From assembly GCA_028023455.1 (NCBI GenBank), contig JAQFVV010006272.1, positions 1,311,586-1,375,585 of the forward strand: a stretch of DNA of 64,000 nucleotides, in the 5' to 3' direction. This DNA comes from Epiperipatus broadwayi (lineage: Eukaryota; Onychophora; Udeonychophora; Euonychophora; Peripatidae). Under the pieces are notes generated by a model, which worked only from the letters and a program-made list of their open reading frames with translations, was not told the DNA's origin and ran no database searches. This document shows, piece after piece, positions 1 through 12,660 of this stretch. A program made the translations under genes and the position numbers. Each line of letters begins with the position of its first letter. Positions within the stretch are counted from its first letter, which is position 1.

Positions 1-1179
1 GGGTGTGAATGGCTATATAGACTTGTAAAGTTATATTAGTTTTATTAGGGTAGGGTAATCTTGGGTTATTTGTTTCGTAGTTAAATTGGGTCAATAGATT
101 AGATATATTGGTGTAATAAGTAGATGTAATACGAGATTCGCTACATGCAGAATCGCAGTATACACCGCACACTCCCGTTTTGCCTATGGAAGGGATTATA
201 AGACAGAGAATGCAGTTCCTTCCTATGGGTTTTTTTTATTGCTCTTCTCGTCAGATAAATATAGTATTCCTATCTGGACGAGAGTCAATTTCTCCTTTTA
301 ACCTATATTTGTGCTGTTGTATTCGTATTACATTGAATACATCGATATATCAGATGGATTGATGTTGGTTTAACTGCGAACTTTTGGCCTAAGGTTAAAT
401 AAGGGATAAAATATTTTCTTTTCAAATGCAATCTATGTAGTCTATTCATACTCGACACTCTAAATGCATTAAATTTAAGTTGGGTATAGACGCTTGCATG
501 GATTCATTATCGGTTAATTATGTTTTTGGTTTTCATATTTGATCAAAATATATAGACATTCAGTAAATTATGATACCTTACGGTGAGTATCTAAATGTAT
601 TTATTCAGATGTCTTTTAAGTTATTGGTGTCAATGCGGCATCTTGTGATGAATGCCATTGGGTTTCTTATAAATTTCCCTCTGCAATTCCATCAATGACT
701 TTATATTTTGATCATTTATGTTTATTTTGAAATGTTTTTAACCGTGTAATCTATGTAACCAATCTATACTCAGCATTATAAAACAAACTTTTATAAATCC
801 ATCTGTGCGAACTTATAAAAATTAAAATGTAAATTAAAATCTAAAATCAAAGTTAAAAATGTAGGTTAAATTTTAAAATGTAAAACTGATACTAAAATAA
901 TTTTAAATCTTATATATGTTTAAATAAATGTTTGTGAGTAATTACTGGCAGTGGCTTATTTTATTCTTTTTTAAAAAATATTCTTAGATAAGAATTTATA
1001 AAATATAAATCTCTGCTGTTCCACTGAGCTAGTGACAATGGGCTAACGATCGGAATCAAAATAAAAAAAAATAAAAAATAAAAACGTACGTATCTGCCTA
1101 CTTTATAAATTTTCTAGATTCAAATGCCTAGTGGCGCCCTGTAGTGTAGATACATTAAGTCTCATATTCATCCCGATCA
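1..1179 (-). mobile_element. Dispersed ~2.1-kb repeat, copy 1 (solo-LTR-like, cut by window edge)
   Basis: On the minus strand this matches the copies at 34758-36905 and 52521-54431 block by block. Shared blocks include GGCGCCACTAGGCATTTGAA near its start and AATAAGCCACTGCCAG further in. The element begins at 1179 with TG (TGATCGGG) just inside a TTATAA flank, and it runs off the left edge of the window. The only reading frame in it (180-362, plus) is not kept in the other copies, so I do not call a gene. A TG start here and CA ends in the other copies suggest an LTR, but no internal retroelement region is attached. Confidence 0.75.
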
Positions 1180-3028
1180 TTATAATGCGTATGTTCCAAA
1201 TTTGAACGGCCATTAGAATATTTTACTAAAAGCAAGAATGAATTTATAATGTGCTGGAAGTTACAGTTTTATTCATTAGATGATCTTAAATTAAATCTAT
1301 GGTCCTTAGAAAACAAACATCATGTTTGAATCTAGCAATCCATTTTTATTGTTTTTTTCTAACTGGTCATATGAATACAGACATTTCAGTAAATAGAATA
1401 CGCTAATTAAAATATAGTTCATTCTAGATAATTTATCAGTATTTTTAATAAGATGGAAATGGAGAGATTTAATTATTAACAAGAAACAATTAAGTTAAAA
1501 TTAAAAGAGTAGAGAAACTATATTTTTTAAAAGTAAAGATTTGTTGTTAAAGACGTTAATGTTTTCTCGTTCAGTAAATTATCATTATTATTGAGATAGG
1601 ATTATTAGAGAGGATGAAGTTTTATTTTTCTTAAATGGTAGTTACAATTCATTGAGCTAGCTGGAGGCTCAGGTACTGGATTTAGTGCTGATCAGATAAA
1701 CATGTTGATTACACATGTAATTAACTGGCACCTAAAGGGTTTACCTTAAAAGAAATAAAGTGTTTATTTGGTTGGTATTTGTCCAGTAGCCAAGTGTTTA
1801 TGTTATTGGTAGTTTGCTGCCAATGATATTTTGCACTTTACCTGAGGACCAAACACCTTTAAAGATTGGTAGTAAGCAAGGTAGGGTATTAGTTTTATTT
1901 TTTTTATTTGTCATTGTTAATTAATATAGATTAACAAAGTGGGCGGTTCAATAGATAAATAATATACACAGTATTTACACATTTGGTCTGGCTTCGTCAC
2001 CCTACACCAATATGACAGTCATAAAACATAAAACTGATATTCATTACACTGTAGTTTCTGTTAACCTAAACAAAAAAGCAAGCAGCTGGAAAGATACATG
2101 GTTGAGATATAGTCTGATATTATGCACAAACACACAGTCCAATATAAATTCTAAACAATAATAATCAGAAAATTGGTTACTATCTGATAAATAGAATGCT
2201 GGATGCTAACAAATTACTATAAAAATTTTAATGAAAATTGGTAACTTGTGAGAAATATCTTCTCTTTATATTAGGTTTAATTGCTACAGTTGCTCACAAC
2301 ATCTATTTATCTTACTTTATTAAACCTTATATACACATGTTTAGTAACTTTTATTAGAAACTACATCTCCTAGCAAGAAAATGCTTATTTATTTTGGACA
2401 TGAAAATATATTATATTTAATCACATACTGGTATCACAATGTACTGACATTATATATTTATATAAATGTATATACACATATATAGTTAGTCATTTAAATT
2501 AATATAAAAAAGAAATTCATAAAGAGACCACTAAGAAAAGAACAAAATTAGAATTGACATTTCATAATAAACTAGAAAAGAAAACATGGCTATGATGTTT
2601 CTCTTACTGAAAACAGAAATTGAATTAACAAATAAAAAAAATCAATATGGAATTAATTTATATTCAAAGAAATAATCTCTCCTGGCCATGATATTCTCAA
2701 AATTAAATTTACATCACAGAAGAATGTCTCTATATAAAACTGACAGCAAGCTTATTATACAGCGTTTTATATTAAGTTTATATCAAAAAGCAGTTAGATG
2801 TAATCAGTAGTAATCATTAACTGTCTCTAATCATAATTTAAACAATAGTACTTAAAAAAAAAAACCTAAAAAAAAACAACTTATTTTTATTTACTTAATC
2901 ACAATCCAACGTGAGCAGTTAAAAAATTAAAAAAAAAAACCTTTTTTTTCCCACAGAAACTACTGGGTTACATTTACTATATATATATATAACAACATTG
3001 AGCTGTAAGACATTTATGATTATTTTTA
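1180..3028. other. A+T-rich spacer, no gene recognised
   Basis: Neither strand has an open frame of useful length or a recognisable protein motif. A short (AT)n run lies near 2980. I see no RNA gene. Confidence 0.6.
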
Positions 3029-3800
3029 CAGTTAGACCAGCCATATCCAACAATGCGGCTCTCTGGGCTTTCATGTGCAGCTCGAAACATATTCATCAAT
3101 CTAAGTTTTTAAAATCGAGTAATGCACCACACTAACTTGTCCTTGCTTCAATTAGAAAACCACTCTCAAGATCTCAAGATGGAATTGTTTGTATTATGTT
3201 GCATAATTATGCACATTTTTGACCATTTTGTTCCTTATAATTTCAATTGTTGATTATGACAGATAACTTTCCATGGTTTTGAAACATATTGTTTTGTGTT
3301 AAACTATAATTTAATTACTCATAATAGCAGAAGGATTTTCAAAATACAAAAGAAAAATATCAAAGGAAGATTGTGGAAGTCATTTGAGAAGAAAAATATT
3401 TTGTGCACAAATTTGGTTGATTTGTCATAGAAATGTTATATTTAAAAAAATAAAAAAATATTCTGCTTCATTATATCATGAAATATAAATCATTGAAGAA
3501 TTCATTTTCTCATAGGATTTTAATGTGTGAAAATGAACAGTAATTATAGGAAAAGTTTTGAATCACTATTTTTCTATGCAATAATAAATTGTTTTATTTT
3601 TACAATGAAACAATAAAGTTTACAGAGAATTTGAAAATGCTAGATAATAGTGTTTTTTTAGCCTTTTTGTGTAACATCACAAAAAAACTTGGGAGATCTC
3701 AATCATTGATGACAGAATGAAAATAAAATAATTTCACATTTGGCAAATAAAGAATTTGCTTTCAAAAAGTGCAGTGTGGGCTCACACATTTTGATAGGGG
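3029..3800 (+). mobile_element. hAT-type DNA transposon remnant with BED-finger-like fragment
   Basis: The left end starts with CAG and continues into a stretch at 3051-3090 of the type TGCGGCTC...GGGC...ATGTGCAGCTCG, a pattern familiar from termini of ZBED/SCAND3-like hAT elements. From about 3343 the plus strand reads KRKISKED, then LICHRNVIF, and one frame later a segment like NILLHYIMKYKSL. This resembles the N-terminal zinc-finger region of such hAT transposases (KRKISKE, a CLIC-type cysteine pair, RHYxxKH). The first cysteine is lost and the frame shifts. The DDE catalytic part is absent. No right terminal repeat or 8-bp duplication was found, so the right border is a guess. Family assignment is from motif memory only. 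Confidence 0.5.
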
Positions 3801-4305
3801 CACATTTATGTGGTAAAAATATATATGTGAAATGAGACATTATTTCTAGATTAAAGTAAATTATTAATTAATTAAGAATCTAATTAATAAGAAACTAAGC
3901 ATCTGTTATGAGAAAAGATACAACCAAATACTGCATAATTTTCCAGATACTATGTCAAGATTCAAAACACCTATATGTACATATTATAAGGAACAAAGTT
4001 AATAATGTTAGACATATTTTATGTTAATAAAATATATATTAATTATATAAAGTAGTCAATGCTAAATAGAGATAAAATCTTTCTATTTAATGCTGACAAA
4101 TTTTTGTATAACTAATAAAAAATTTATTAAACATAAAATATATTCTATTATTATTACTTTACTCTTTATAATATATATATATAAAATCACGTGATAAATA
4201 CATGACTTATATAGCTTGTAATTACCAATATGTAATAAAGAGCAAATATTTCTAAACAAGCTTATTTTATTATTATTATTTTTTATTTATTTATTATGAT
4301 AAATG

Positions 4306-4348
4306 CTCCTCACTGAAAAACGCCATAACTTGAAACCACTCTGGGAAT
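4306..4348 (+). ncRNA. Hammerhead-like motif A1 (degenerate)
   Basis: Order of parts: CTCCTCA (stem I), CTGAAAA in place of CTGANGA, ACGC-CATA-ACTT (stem II weakened), GAAAC, CA, CTC in place of the GTC cleavage triplet, then TGGGAAT pairing back to CTCCTCA. The core has lost a G and the cleavage triplet has changed, so this copy is probably inactive. Confidence 0.45.
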
Positions 4349-4732
4349 GGGGACAATCATAGATAAAGATTTGAATGTTTTCTCTTATAGCATTTAACAT
4401 AAATAAATAAAAAAAACAATAATAAAAAAATAAGTTTAATTAGAAATATTTGCTCTTTATTACATATTGGTAATTACAAGCTATATAGGTCATGTGATTT
4501 ATCACTTTTTATTACCATTATAATTTTGGTTATTGAAGCTTTGGCTATATTAAATTACTAAGGCTATTAATATATGGAGTATCTGAATTTACTTCAGGCC
4601 CATATAGTTAATTCAGTTGGAGAGCTGAATTTGAAACCATTAGATGTCTGAAAGTTTCAGATCTTCTTTTTAATAGTTAAGTATTAGATAAATGCTTGGT
4701 TAGAGTTGGTATTTTTGAATCTGATGTCCTAA

Positions 4733-4775
4733 CTCCTGACTGAAGAGAGCCATAGCTCAAAACGAGGCTGGGAAT
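4733..4775 (+). ncRNA. Hammerhead-like motif A2
   Basis: Order of parts: CTCCTGA, CTGAAGA (fits CTGANGA), GAGC-CATA-GCTC forming a perfect 4-bp stem II, then AAAAC instead of GAAAC, GA, GGC, and TGGGAAT. It lies about 427 bp after A1 in the same orientation. The G12 position is changed, so activity is doubtful. Confidence 0.5.
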
Positions 4776-4893
4776 GGGGACAATCATAGATAAAAATATG
4801 AATGCTTTCTTTTACAGCATTTATCATAAAAAAATAATAAAAAATAATAGTAAAATAAGCTTGTTTAGAAATATTTGCTCTTTATTATATAAA

Positions 4894-5360
4894 TATAGCT
4901 GTTTTGAACATATAAATTAGATCAACCATAATAAAAGCTAAACAAGATGGTATTGGCATTTCTTCAAAAACAATACTATCATTTCAAATTATTTAACTGC
5001 CTTATATAAGAATTTAGAAAGCAGATTTCAGAATTTAAGAAATTAATAGTTGTACTAAAAATGCATGACTGAACAAAAGTGTGCCCAAATAATAGTGTTC
5101 ACAATGTTTACATCAACATAACTTTCCAAAACATGCAATAGATATTAAGTAAAACAAGAAAATATAAATTTAATATTAATATAATTATAGATATATTAAT
5201 TTTTTGTATAATTGTGATTAAAATAGGAATTATATATGTTTTAAATATAACTATAGTTTAAATATCATTTCTTTGTAGTCTTGTATTTAAATATTTTTGT
5301 GGCTTTCATGAAAATTTTTTGGCCTTTGAAATTGTGAATATAATCAATGCATAGAGGATA
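4894..5360. other. A+T-rich spacer, nothing recognised
   Basis: No reading frame, RNA gene or repeat structure was seen between family A and the triplet array. Confidence 0.6.
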
Positions 5361-5435
<75 letters not shown>

Positions 5436-6668
5436 AAGAAGAAGAAGAAGAAGAAGAAGAAGAAGAAGAAGAAGAAGAAGAAGAAGAAGAAGAAGAAGAA
5501 GAAGAAGAAGAAGAAGAAGAAGAAGAAGAAGAAGAAGAAGAAGAAGAAGAAGAAGAAGAAGAAGAAGAAGAAGAAGAAGAAGAAGAAGAAGAAGAAGAAG
5601 AAGAAGAAGAAGAAGAAGAAGAAGAAGAAGAAGAAGAAGAAGAAGAAGAAGAAGAAGAAGAAGAAGAAGAAGAAGAAGAAGAAGAAGAAGAAGAAGAAGA
5701 AGAAGAAGAAGAAGAAGAAGAAGAAGAAGAAGAAGAAGAAGAAGAAGAAGAAGAAGAAGAAGAAGAAGAAGAAGAAGAAGAAGAAGAAGAAGAAGAAGAA
5801 GAAGAAGAAGAAGAAGAAGAAGAAGAAGAAGAAGAAGAAGAAGAAGAAGAAGAAGAAGAAGAAGAAGAAGAAGAAGAAGAAGAAGAAGAAGAAGAAGAAG
5901 AAGAAGAAGAAGAAGAAGAAGAAGAAGAAGAAGAAGAAGAAGAAGAAGAAGAAGAAGAAGAAGAAGAAGAAGAAGAAGAAGAAGAAGAAGAAGAAGAAGA
6001 AGAAGAAGAAGAAGAAGAAGAAGAAGAAGAAGAAGAAGAAGAAGAAGAAGAAGAAGAAGAAGAAGAAGAAGAAGAAGAAGAAGAAGAAGAAGAAGAAGAA
6101 GAAGAAGAAGAAGAAGAAGAAGAAGAAGAAGAAGAAGAAGAAGAAGAAGAAGAAGAAGAAGAAGAAGAAGAAGAAGAAGAAGAAGAAGAAGAAGAAGAAG
6201 AAGAAGAAGAAGAAGAAGAAGAAGAAGAAGAAGAAGAAGAAGAAGAAGAAGAAGAAGAAGAAGAAGAAGAAGAAGAAGAAGAAGAAGAAGAAGAAGAAGA
6301 AGAAGAAGAAGAAGAAGAAGAAGAAGAAGAAGAAGAAGAAGAAGAAGAAGAAGAAGAAGAAGAAGAAGAAGAAGAAGAAGAAGAAGAAGAAGAAGAAGAA
6401 GAAGAAGAAGAAGAAGAAGAAGAAGAAGAAGAAGAAGAAGAAGAAGAAGAAGAAGAAGAAGAAGAAGAAGAAGAAGAAGAAGAAGAAGAAGAAGAAGAAG
6501 AAGAAGAAGAAGAAGAAGAAGAAGAAGAAGAAGAAGAAGAAGAAGAAGAAGAAGAAGAAGAAGAAGAAGAAGAAGAAGAAGAAGAAGAAGAAGAAGAAGA
6601 AGAAGAAGAAGAAGAAGAAGAAGAAGAAGAAGAAGAAGAAGAAGAAGAAGAAGAAGAAGAAGAAGAAG

Positions 6669-6698
<30 letters not shown>
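5361..6698. repeat. Compound triplet array (AAT)n then (AAG)n
   Basis: About 46 bp of AAT repeats run directly into about 1.29 kb (roughly 430 units) of AAG from about 5407 to 6698, with no interruption that I can see. The plus strand is purine only. Long minus-strand frames of poly-Leu and poly-Phe across it are artefacts of the repeat. Confidence 0.97.
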
Positions 6699-6699
<1 letters not shown>

Positions 6700-7861
6700 T
6701 TTTGAAATACAAATAAAATAATGTTATAAAATCTATGAAAATAAAAACTATTTTTTTTCCTAATAATTTTAGACCAGCGATAATAGTATTGCAAACAAAT
6801 ATATCTTCAATTTTCATAATGCATTCATTAATGAAAAAGTTGTATTGTTAAAAAATCACCTTGCAATACATATTGAAATTCAATTATGCATGCCATATAA
6901 AACCAGAAAGTTGTAAACATGCTGTTTATTTTCAAAATAAATAAGATCAAAAATAAGGCAAAAACATCTAACAATTGCCCACTTTTATATCAGTAAGCAC
7001 AGTTTAGTTTAATTTTTTTCTCAATTAAATCTTTTAAAGCAAAATTTATCTAACAAATTACATTTAATATTGCCAAATTAATAACATTTAAATGTATTTA
7101 AATTTTTAATTATTAATCTTTTAAAAGCAACAAGTCTTCATTATAATAACGTAGAAAATCCTCACCAAAAAGTTTTATTCATTGTATAATTTAAAAAAAG
7201 TTTTAATTGCATGTAGTAATGAATGTCACTAAAAACAAATTGAAAATTTATACATTACATTAGCTAAAATAGAATTATTAACCTAATTTTTATTAATATT
7301 TGTTTAGAATAAAAAACTAAAACCATTATGCCTTATTACAAATGTAAATATTTATGCAAAAAAAATTTAAAAGTTTTATTATTACATAATATTAATTTTT
7401 TTATCACATAATAAGTGATAGCAAAAAATAAACTAAGAAATGTACACTGTTTAAAATTTTTTATGAAATATCAGATTTATATAAAAAAAACCTGTAAATA
7501 TATAATTATAAAAAAAACAACAGAGCATAAAAAATAAAATGGAAAATGTATATTATTTTATTTATTTCAGTTTTAATAAATAAGATTTAAACAAGATACT
7601 GACCTCTATATCATTATCAATAAATACAATTATTTTACTTTATGAAATATTTACAAATATTAGAAAAAGTATGAAACTGTACTTCTTAATAAATAGTTTT
7701 GGTACATTACATTTACATAAGTTAGCATTTTTGTTTAATAATATCCCTAGTAAAATATTTATTCACTAATTTTCAATGAGTCTTAATTTTAAATATTTAA
7801 TATTTATAATAAAATTTTAAATCTGTAATAATAAGTTAAATTTTCTATTATGAAAACATTA
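6699..7861. other. A+T-rich spacer, nothing recognised
   Basis: No reading frame longer than chance and no motif was found on either strand. Confidence 0.6.
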
Positions 7862-8085
7862 TAACCATTTACTTTTTGTACACAATTTATGTTATTAGCA
7901 AACCCATAAATTGCTGAATCCAAATGCAAAGCAAAAATATCATTATATAAATCAAAAATAAAATAGGGTCAAGTGGAGACCCTTATAGAATTCTATGATT
8001 AACCAATTTAAATTTACTAACAATATTACAAATTTTGGTTTCTTGTTTTATGCCTTTTATAATTTAACCATGAAATAAAATGACA
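7862..8085 (-). pseudogene. Non-LTR retrotransposon RT fragment (CR1/RTE/Jockey-like)
   Basis: Read on the minus strand in three successive frames, this gives SWLNYKRHKTRNQN, then KFKLVNHRIL followed by a stop and GSPLDPILFLIYI, then NDIFALHLDSAIYGFANNIN. These line up with the reverse transcriptase thumb-side motif (WLxNRxQ), the QGSPLxPxLF motif with Q changed to a stop, and the INDI...FADD box with both catalytic aspartates replaced (FANN). It is a short, frameshifted fossil. The clade cannot be fixed from so little sequence. Confidence 0.72.
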
Positions 8086-11000
8086 TAAAAAATCATATAT
8101 ATATATTGTACCCTTACTTCTTGATATATAAAATAGTTTAAAATACAACTAGCTCAGTTACATTATTATGCTTAATTAAAATTTGCATATCTATTTTTAA
8201 TATACTTTTATATTATCATATTTTAATTAAATTTATTATCAATCATCACAATCAATATAGTTCTAGATTATACTAATTAAATAAGTATTTATAAAATTAT
8301 GAGACTGCGAAGTAAAGTTACAAAGTAATAAGCAGATTTACACTGAGTCAATATCTCCCAAGATACTGTCTCAATGGCATAAGAATACTACTACTACCTT
8401 ATCATCTTACCACTACATCTATAGCATTCTTATGACTTTTAAATGAAATAATTATCTTTAATAATACTAAAATAATTCCTAACTTCTAACTTAAAATATA
8501 ATTAAATAATCTCAGGTTCTTCTAAGCTGTTTTTAAAATAATAATAAATTATGTAAATAAGTATGATGTGGGATTTTATATCAAACTTAAATACACCTAA
8601 CTTATTTAAATAATAATAATAAATAATACTCATCTTAAAGTGTAATTTAATCTCATCTATTTATATTATATAATCAATCATTAAATGAATAAACAATCAT
8701 ATGTATATCTTTTATCTCATATGGTATCTTCATTTTAAAATAGATCAAAATCTTAGACTTAATAATCTGTGGCAATAAACAATATTGTATTCTTATAATG
8801 TGCATTATAATCATCTTATGACCATTGTAATATTTATGTTCATGTCAATCAATTCTTATAAAATAATGTTAAGCAAATATGGTATTCAATTTTAAGTAAT
8901 AATAACAAATTCATTTTGTGCAAATATTATGTTTATTTCAAATCATCTGATGTCAAAATGCTGTGGTGAAAAATAATGAAACTCGACACACTTTTAAAAC
9001 AAATTAACAAATTTATTTACAATAACTTCAAATAAAATTTATTTACACTATTTACAGTTTAAAATTTATGACAACAAATAAATAAAAATAAGAAATACAA
9101 ATATAAGAGGCTTACACTGTTATTAACTCATGTACTTAATAAGCAATTTTACATTCCTTCAAACGCTATATTAATAATATTACAGTGTGTTTTTCCAAAA
9201 CTTAGATTTTTTAAAATAAATAGTAATGTACTTTAATTACTACAAATAACAATATATGTCAAGACTATTTATGTAGCATGTGTTCATAATGTAGCTCTAC
9301 CTATTAAATAACTACATTAATTAAATATTATTATTTATAATGTATCATCATATATTTACTTTATTATTAGCATTGCTTAATAGCTTTATAAAATTAATGT
9401 ATCTTTGTAATGTAAAACAAATAATTGACTGTAATTATACTTTACTTAATGTAATTCCTGTTATATGTTTTATTAAATATGCATTACATATCTGTACTGT
9501 TCAAAAACTATTATTTAAATCATTTATCAATTTCAAATTCATAAAGCATTACCTTAGATAAATTCTATGATTCTTTTCTATGTAAAAAATCACTACTTTA
9601 CTTTATGTGTTATTTTAATCCTTTCTAATAATTTCTATCTATAAAACATATTCTAAACTTTATCTAAAATTTCCGGAAAAACAAACATCAACTTTAAATA
9701 AAATATTCATCATCCAAATTACCTATACTACATCGTCTATACTTAATAAACTTCAATCCAAATATAAGCTTCTACCCATAACGTAACTTAATTTATTTAA
9801 TAAAATAAAATACAAAAAAAATAGACTTTTAAAATCCTTTTCTAAATTGCAAAAAATAAAATAATTATTAAAATAAATAATAAACATCATTTTAATAATA
9901 AGCATAAATAAAATATCAAAATTATTTACGAAAGAATCATATAATTATTTCTAAGCTTCTTACGCAATGTTGTATCATGTTGATATTATAGATTAAAACT
10001 TATGCATATTTTAATAAAGTTCGTGGTTAATATAATGTATGTGTTTTCATAAAATATCTATCCATTCATTCTACAACAACATAATATTCAGTTGATCTAA
10101 AGAAAAACATATTAAATTCATTAAAATCATTATACAATATTTTTACCATAATAATAATATTGTCCAATCTGCTATCCAGCATTCTTCGGAATTTGCAGCT
10201 TCATAAAATAAAAATCATTCACATATTCACTCATAAACATTCATTAGAATATTCCGTGTTATATTAATTATAAAATAAATTGATGTAATTAATTATTATA
10301 TTATTTTTAAGTTACTATTTAATAAATGTACCTAACCTACTTTTTAATAGTTTAATAATATTTTAAATTTTATGTTAAATAAATAAAATAAAAGATTATA
10401 TTACATATTCCATCGTCGACTTTTGTTCTACCATAAAAGTTCTAACAAATATCCTACGTATAAAGTCAATAAAACACTATTTCCTGTTCCGTTGTATCAC
10501 GTGTTTCTTGAAAGTTTATAATAAAAAATGATAACGTTCTTTTTTTAAAAAAATAAGTTTCCCAAGAAAACAAAATAAAATTAAAAAAAATAGTTTATAA
10601 GTCCTGTCTGGATCCAGTTCTTCATAGAATATTATTCAAAAATTATTATTTCTAAATTAATTTATAGTTTATAAATTATTTTACATTGAATTATTTTAAT
10701 CAACTTGGCTTGCTTGACTTAGTTTGACTTGATTTGGACATCCATGTAATACTTGCGCATTTATAATTAACATATTCAGGTAAGAATTAATTTCTCCATC
10801 TATAACGTCCAGCGTTTTAGATTACTACAATATAATACTCTTATTATATTACGATTTTAAATAATCATCTTTATAATCTATTTGCCTTTTCAAATCGTCA
10901 ATATTTAATCTTTTAAGCACAAAGACTTAACAAGGCAAGTATTTATAAAACTTACTACTGTTTCTTATATCTTTACTTAAGATATTCTTTAATTCTATAA

Positions 11001-12468
11001 TTTGTCAAAAATACTTTTTTTACAGAAGTATTTTTATTTCTTTAAAATATCTATTAATAACAGACAATAGTAATTTAATTTTAAAACTATTTATAGTCCA
11101 AAATACTACTTTTCTCCATCTTATAGTTTTCTGTACTAATCCAGCGTCTGTTACTTTTCTAGCATAAAGTTTCTGATATATTTCTCCGATACGTGATGTT
11201 TCCATTGATTATTTGTACGTAAATTGAGTTTCGATATTGAGAAGACAAATAGGGAATTATTAAGTTACTACTGCATACTTATCATTTAAAATTATAAAAT
11301 TATATACAATAACACTCTTATGATTTTAAAAACTGATTCTTAAGAGCGTTTATAAATTTACTCAGCTATTTTCTCAATAGCACAAACGACTTAGAAGTTT
11401 TATTGTAGAGAGCCCCCCTCAACAATTGAATCCAGCTTATATACTGCCAGAAACTCCTTATCTGATTGGTATGTTTAAACAATCAAAATTTCTAACTTAT
11501 TTACATATTTATCAACTCACTATTAAAAATAAAATAATGACTTATTTAATATTTAATATTTTATCAAATTCTTTCAAAATAATATTTATCGTTTATTTAA
11601 ATCTATTAAACATTCTTTTGAAATATTCTTTCTCACTTGATTTAAATCTTAACTTTTATAAGATCATTTAAAATAAACTAAATCTTTTTAAATACGTTAT
11701 ATTTTTAAGACAATATTTTTAAAATCAAATTTAATATTTTACATTAATATCTTTATTTTTATCTCGTGATAACTCACGTATTATTTATAAATTTTACAAC
11801 ATGATTTTTTTAAAATAATTATGCAACTTTATTAGACAACTTCCACGCATGTGTGTGTATAACATCTGTTCTTTATAACACAAGAACGCTTGCCTAAAAA
11901 TAAACTTAACAATTGCTTTTTTAAAATAAATATTTATTTTTAAAAATAAATAAGATATTATATCAGATTTTAAAATAATTATTTGATATGATTAAAATCA
12001 AATATTAATCTCAATTTAAGTACTTATAATTTAAAATATTTTTATTCACTTTTAGCATATATTTTAAATTAAAATATCTTTGTCTAATTTTAACTTGTCC
12101 TTTAAATACTTTAGCTTTAAACATTTGTTATTAAATTTATTAATGCAGTATTACATCATAATCATCATCATTTTAAATATCTTCTCAATATCAACACAAT
12201 TCACATATCAAATACTCATAGATTGCTTTAATTAAACTTATGGTAACATTACCACAAGCAAAGTCAACATCCCATATTTAAAATACTTCTTAAATTTAAA
12301 ATTTTCTACTAGATTAGCACAAAACTTAAATGGTGACCCATACAAAAGGGCACAATATATATATAATCAATGTCGAAGAATTGTATAAAGAACATAGTCA
12401 TATATTTTAGTTTAATTAAAATACACAACGGTAGTCTTAAGACTATTATCCGATGAAGACTCTAAAGA
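8086..12468. other. 4.4-kb A+T-rich stretch, no gene recognised
   Basis: Small frames (such as 9340-9561, 11020-11205 and 11426-11671) have compositions expected of A+T-rich DNA and no known motif. No tRNA-like box B or simple repeat of note was seen. Confidence 0.6.
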
Positions 12469-12660
12469 TTATAAGTGATGATAAAGAGCATTCAAAATAC
12501 TTTTTCCAACAACTAATGGATGCACCTTTTTAAAGGAGGACATAATGACAACTTTTAAACACTCAGGCAATATACTAGCAGACAAAAAAGCATTAAATAA
12601 ATAAACAAGAATTGGTATAAAAACAAGCTTATTATCTTTTAAAAAAATGTGCACTTAAAT
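12469..12660 (-). pseudogene. Non-LTR RT fragment (region before the first catalytic motif)
   Basis: The minus-strand frame contains PILVYLFNAFLSASILPECLKV, then SSFKKV. This resembles the stretch of non-LTR reverse transcriptases that reads LxxLFNxSLxxGxxPxxLKxAxxxPxFKK, just before the first catalytic aspartate. Neither YADD nor the QGSPL box follows in any frame nearby. It may come from the same kind of element as 7862-8085 but is a separate fragment 4.4 kb away. Confidence 0.5.

Larger units (their letters stand above)
4191..4893 (-). mobile_element. Foldback family A, copy 1 (~700 bp, carries two hammerhead-like motifs)
   Basis: Arms at about 4191-4310 and 4388-4505 are inverted repeats of each other (AATAAAGAGCAAATATTTCT and its complement are easy to see). 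A second unit from 4733 repeats in direct orientation the sequence that starts at 4306, giving a period of about 427 bp. The segment 4506-4730 has no such partner within this copy. The whole arrangement recurs in opposite orientation at 54486-55190. No protein-coding potential is visible. Flanks are A+T runs, so a target-site duplication cannot be read. Confidence 0.8.

Noticed and set aside
5265-6817. Two ~500-codon minus-strand frames of poly-Leu and poly-Phe
   Set aside because: They are translations of the AAG/AAT triplet array and encode no real protein.
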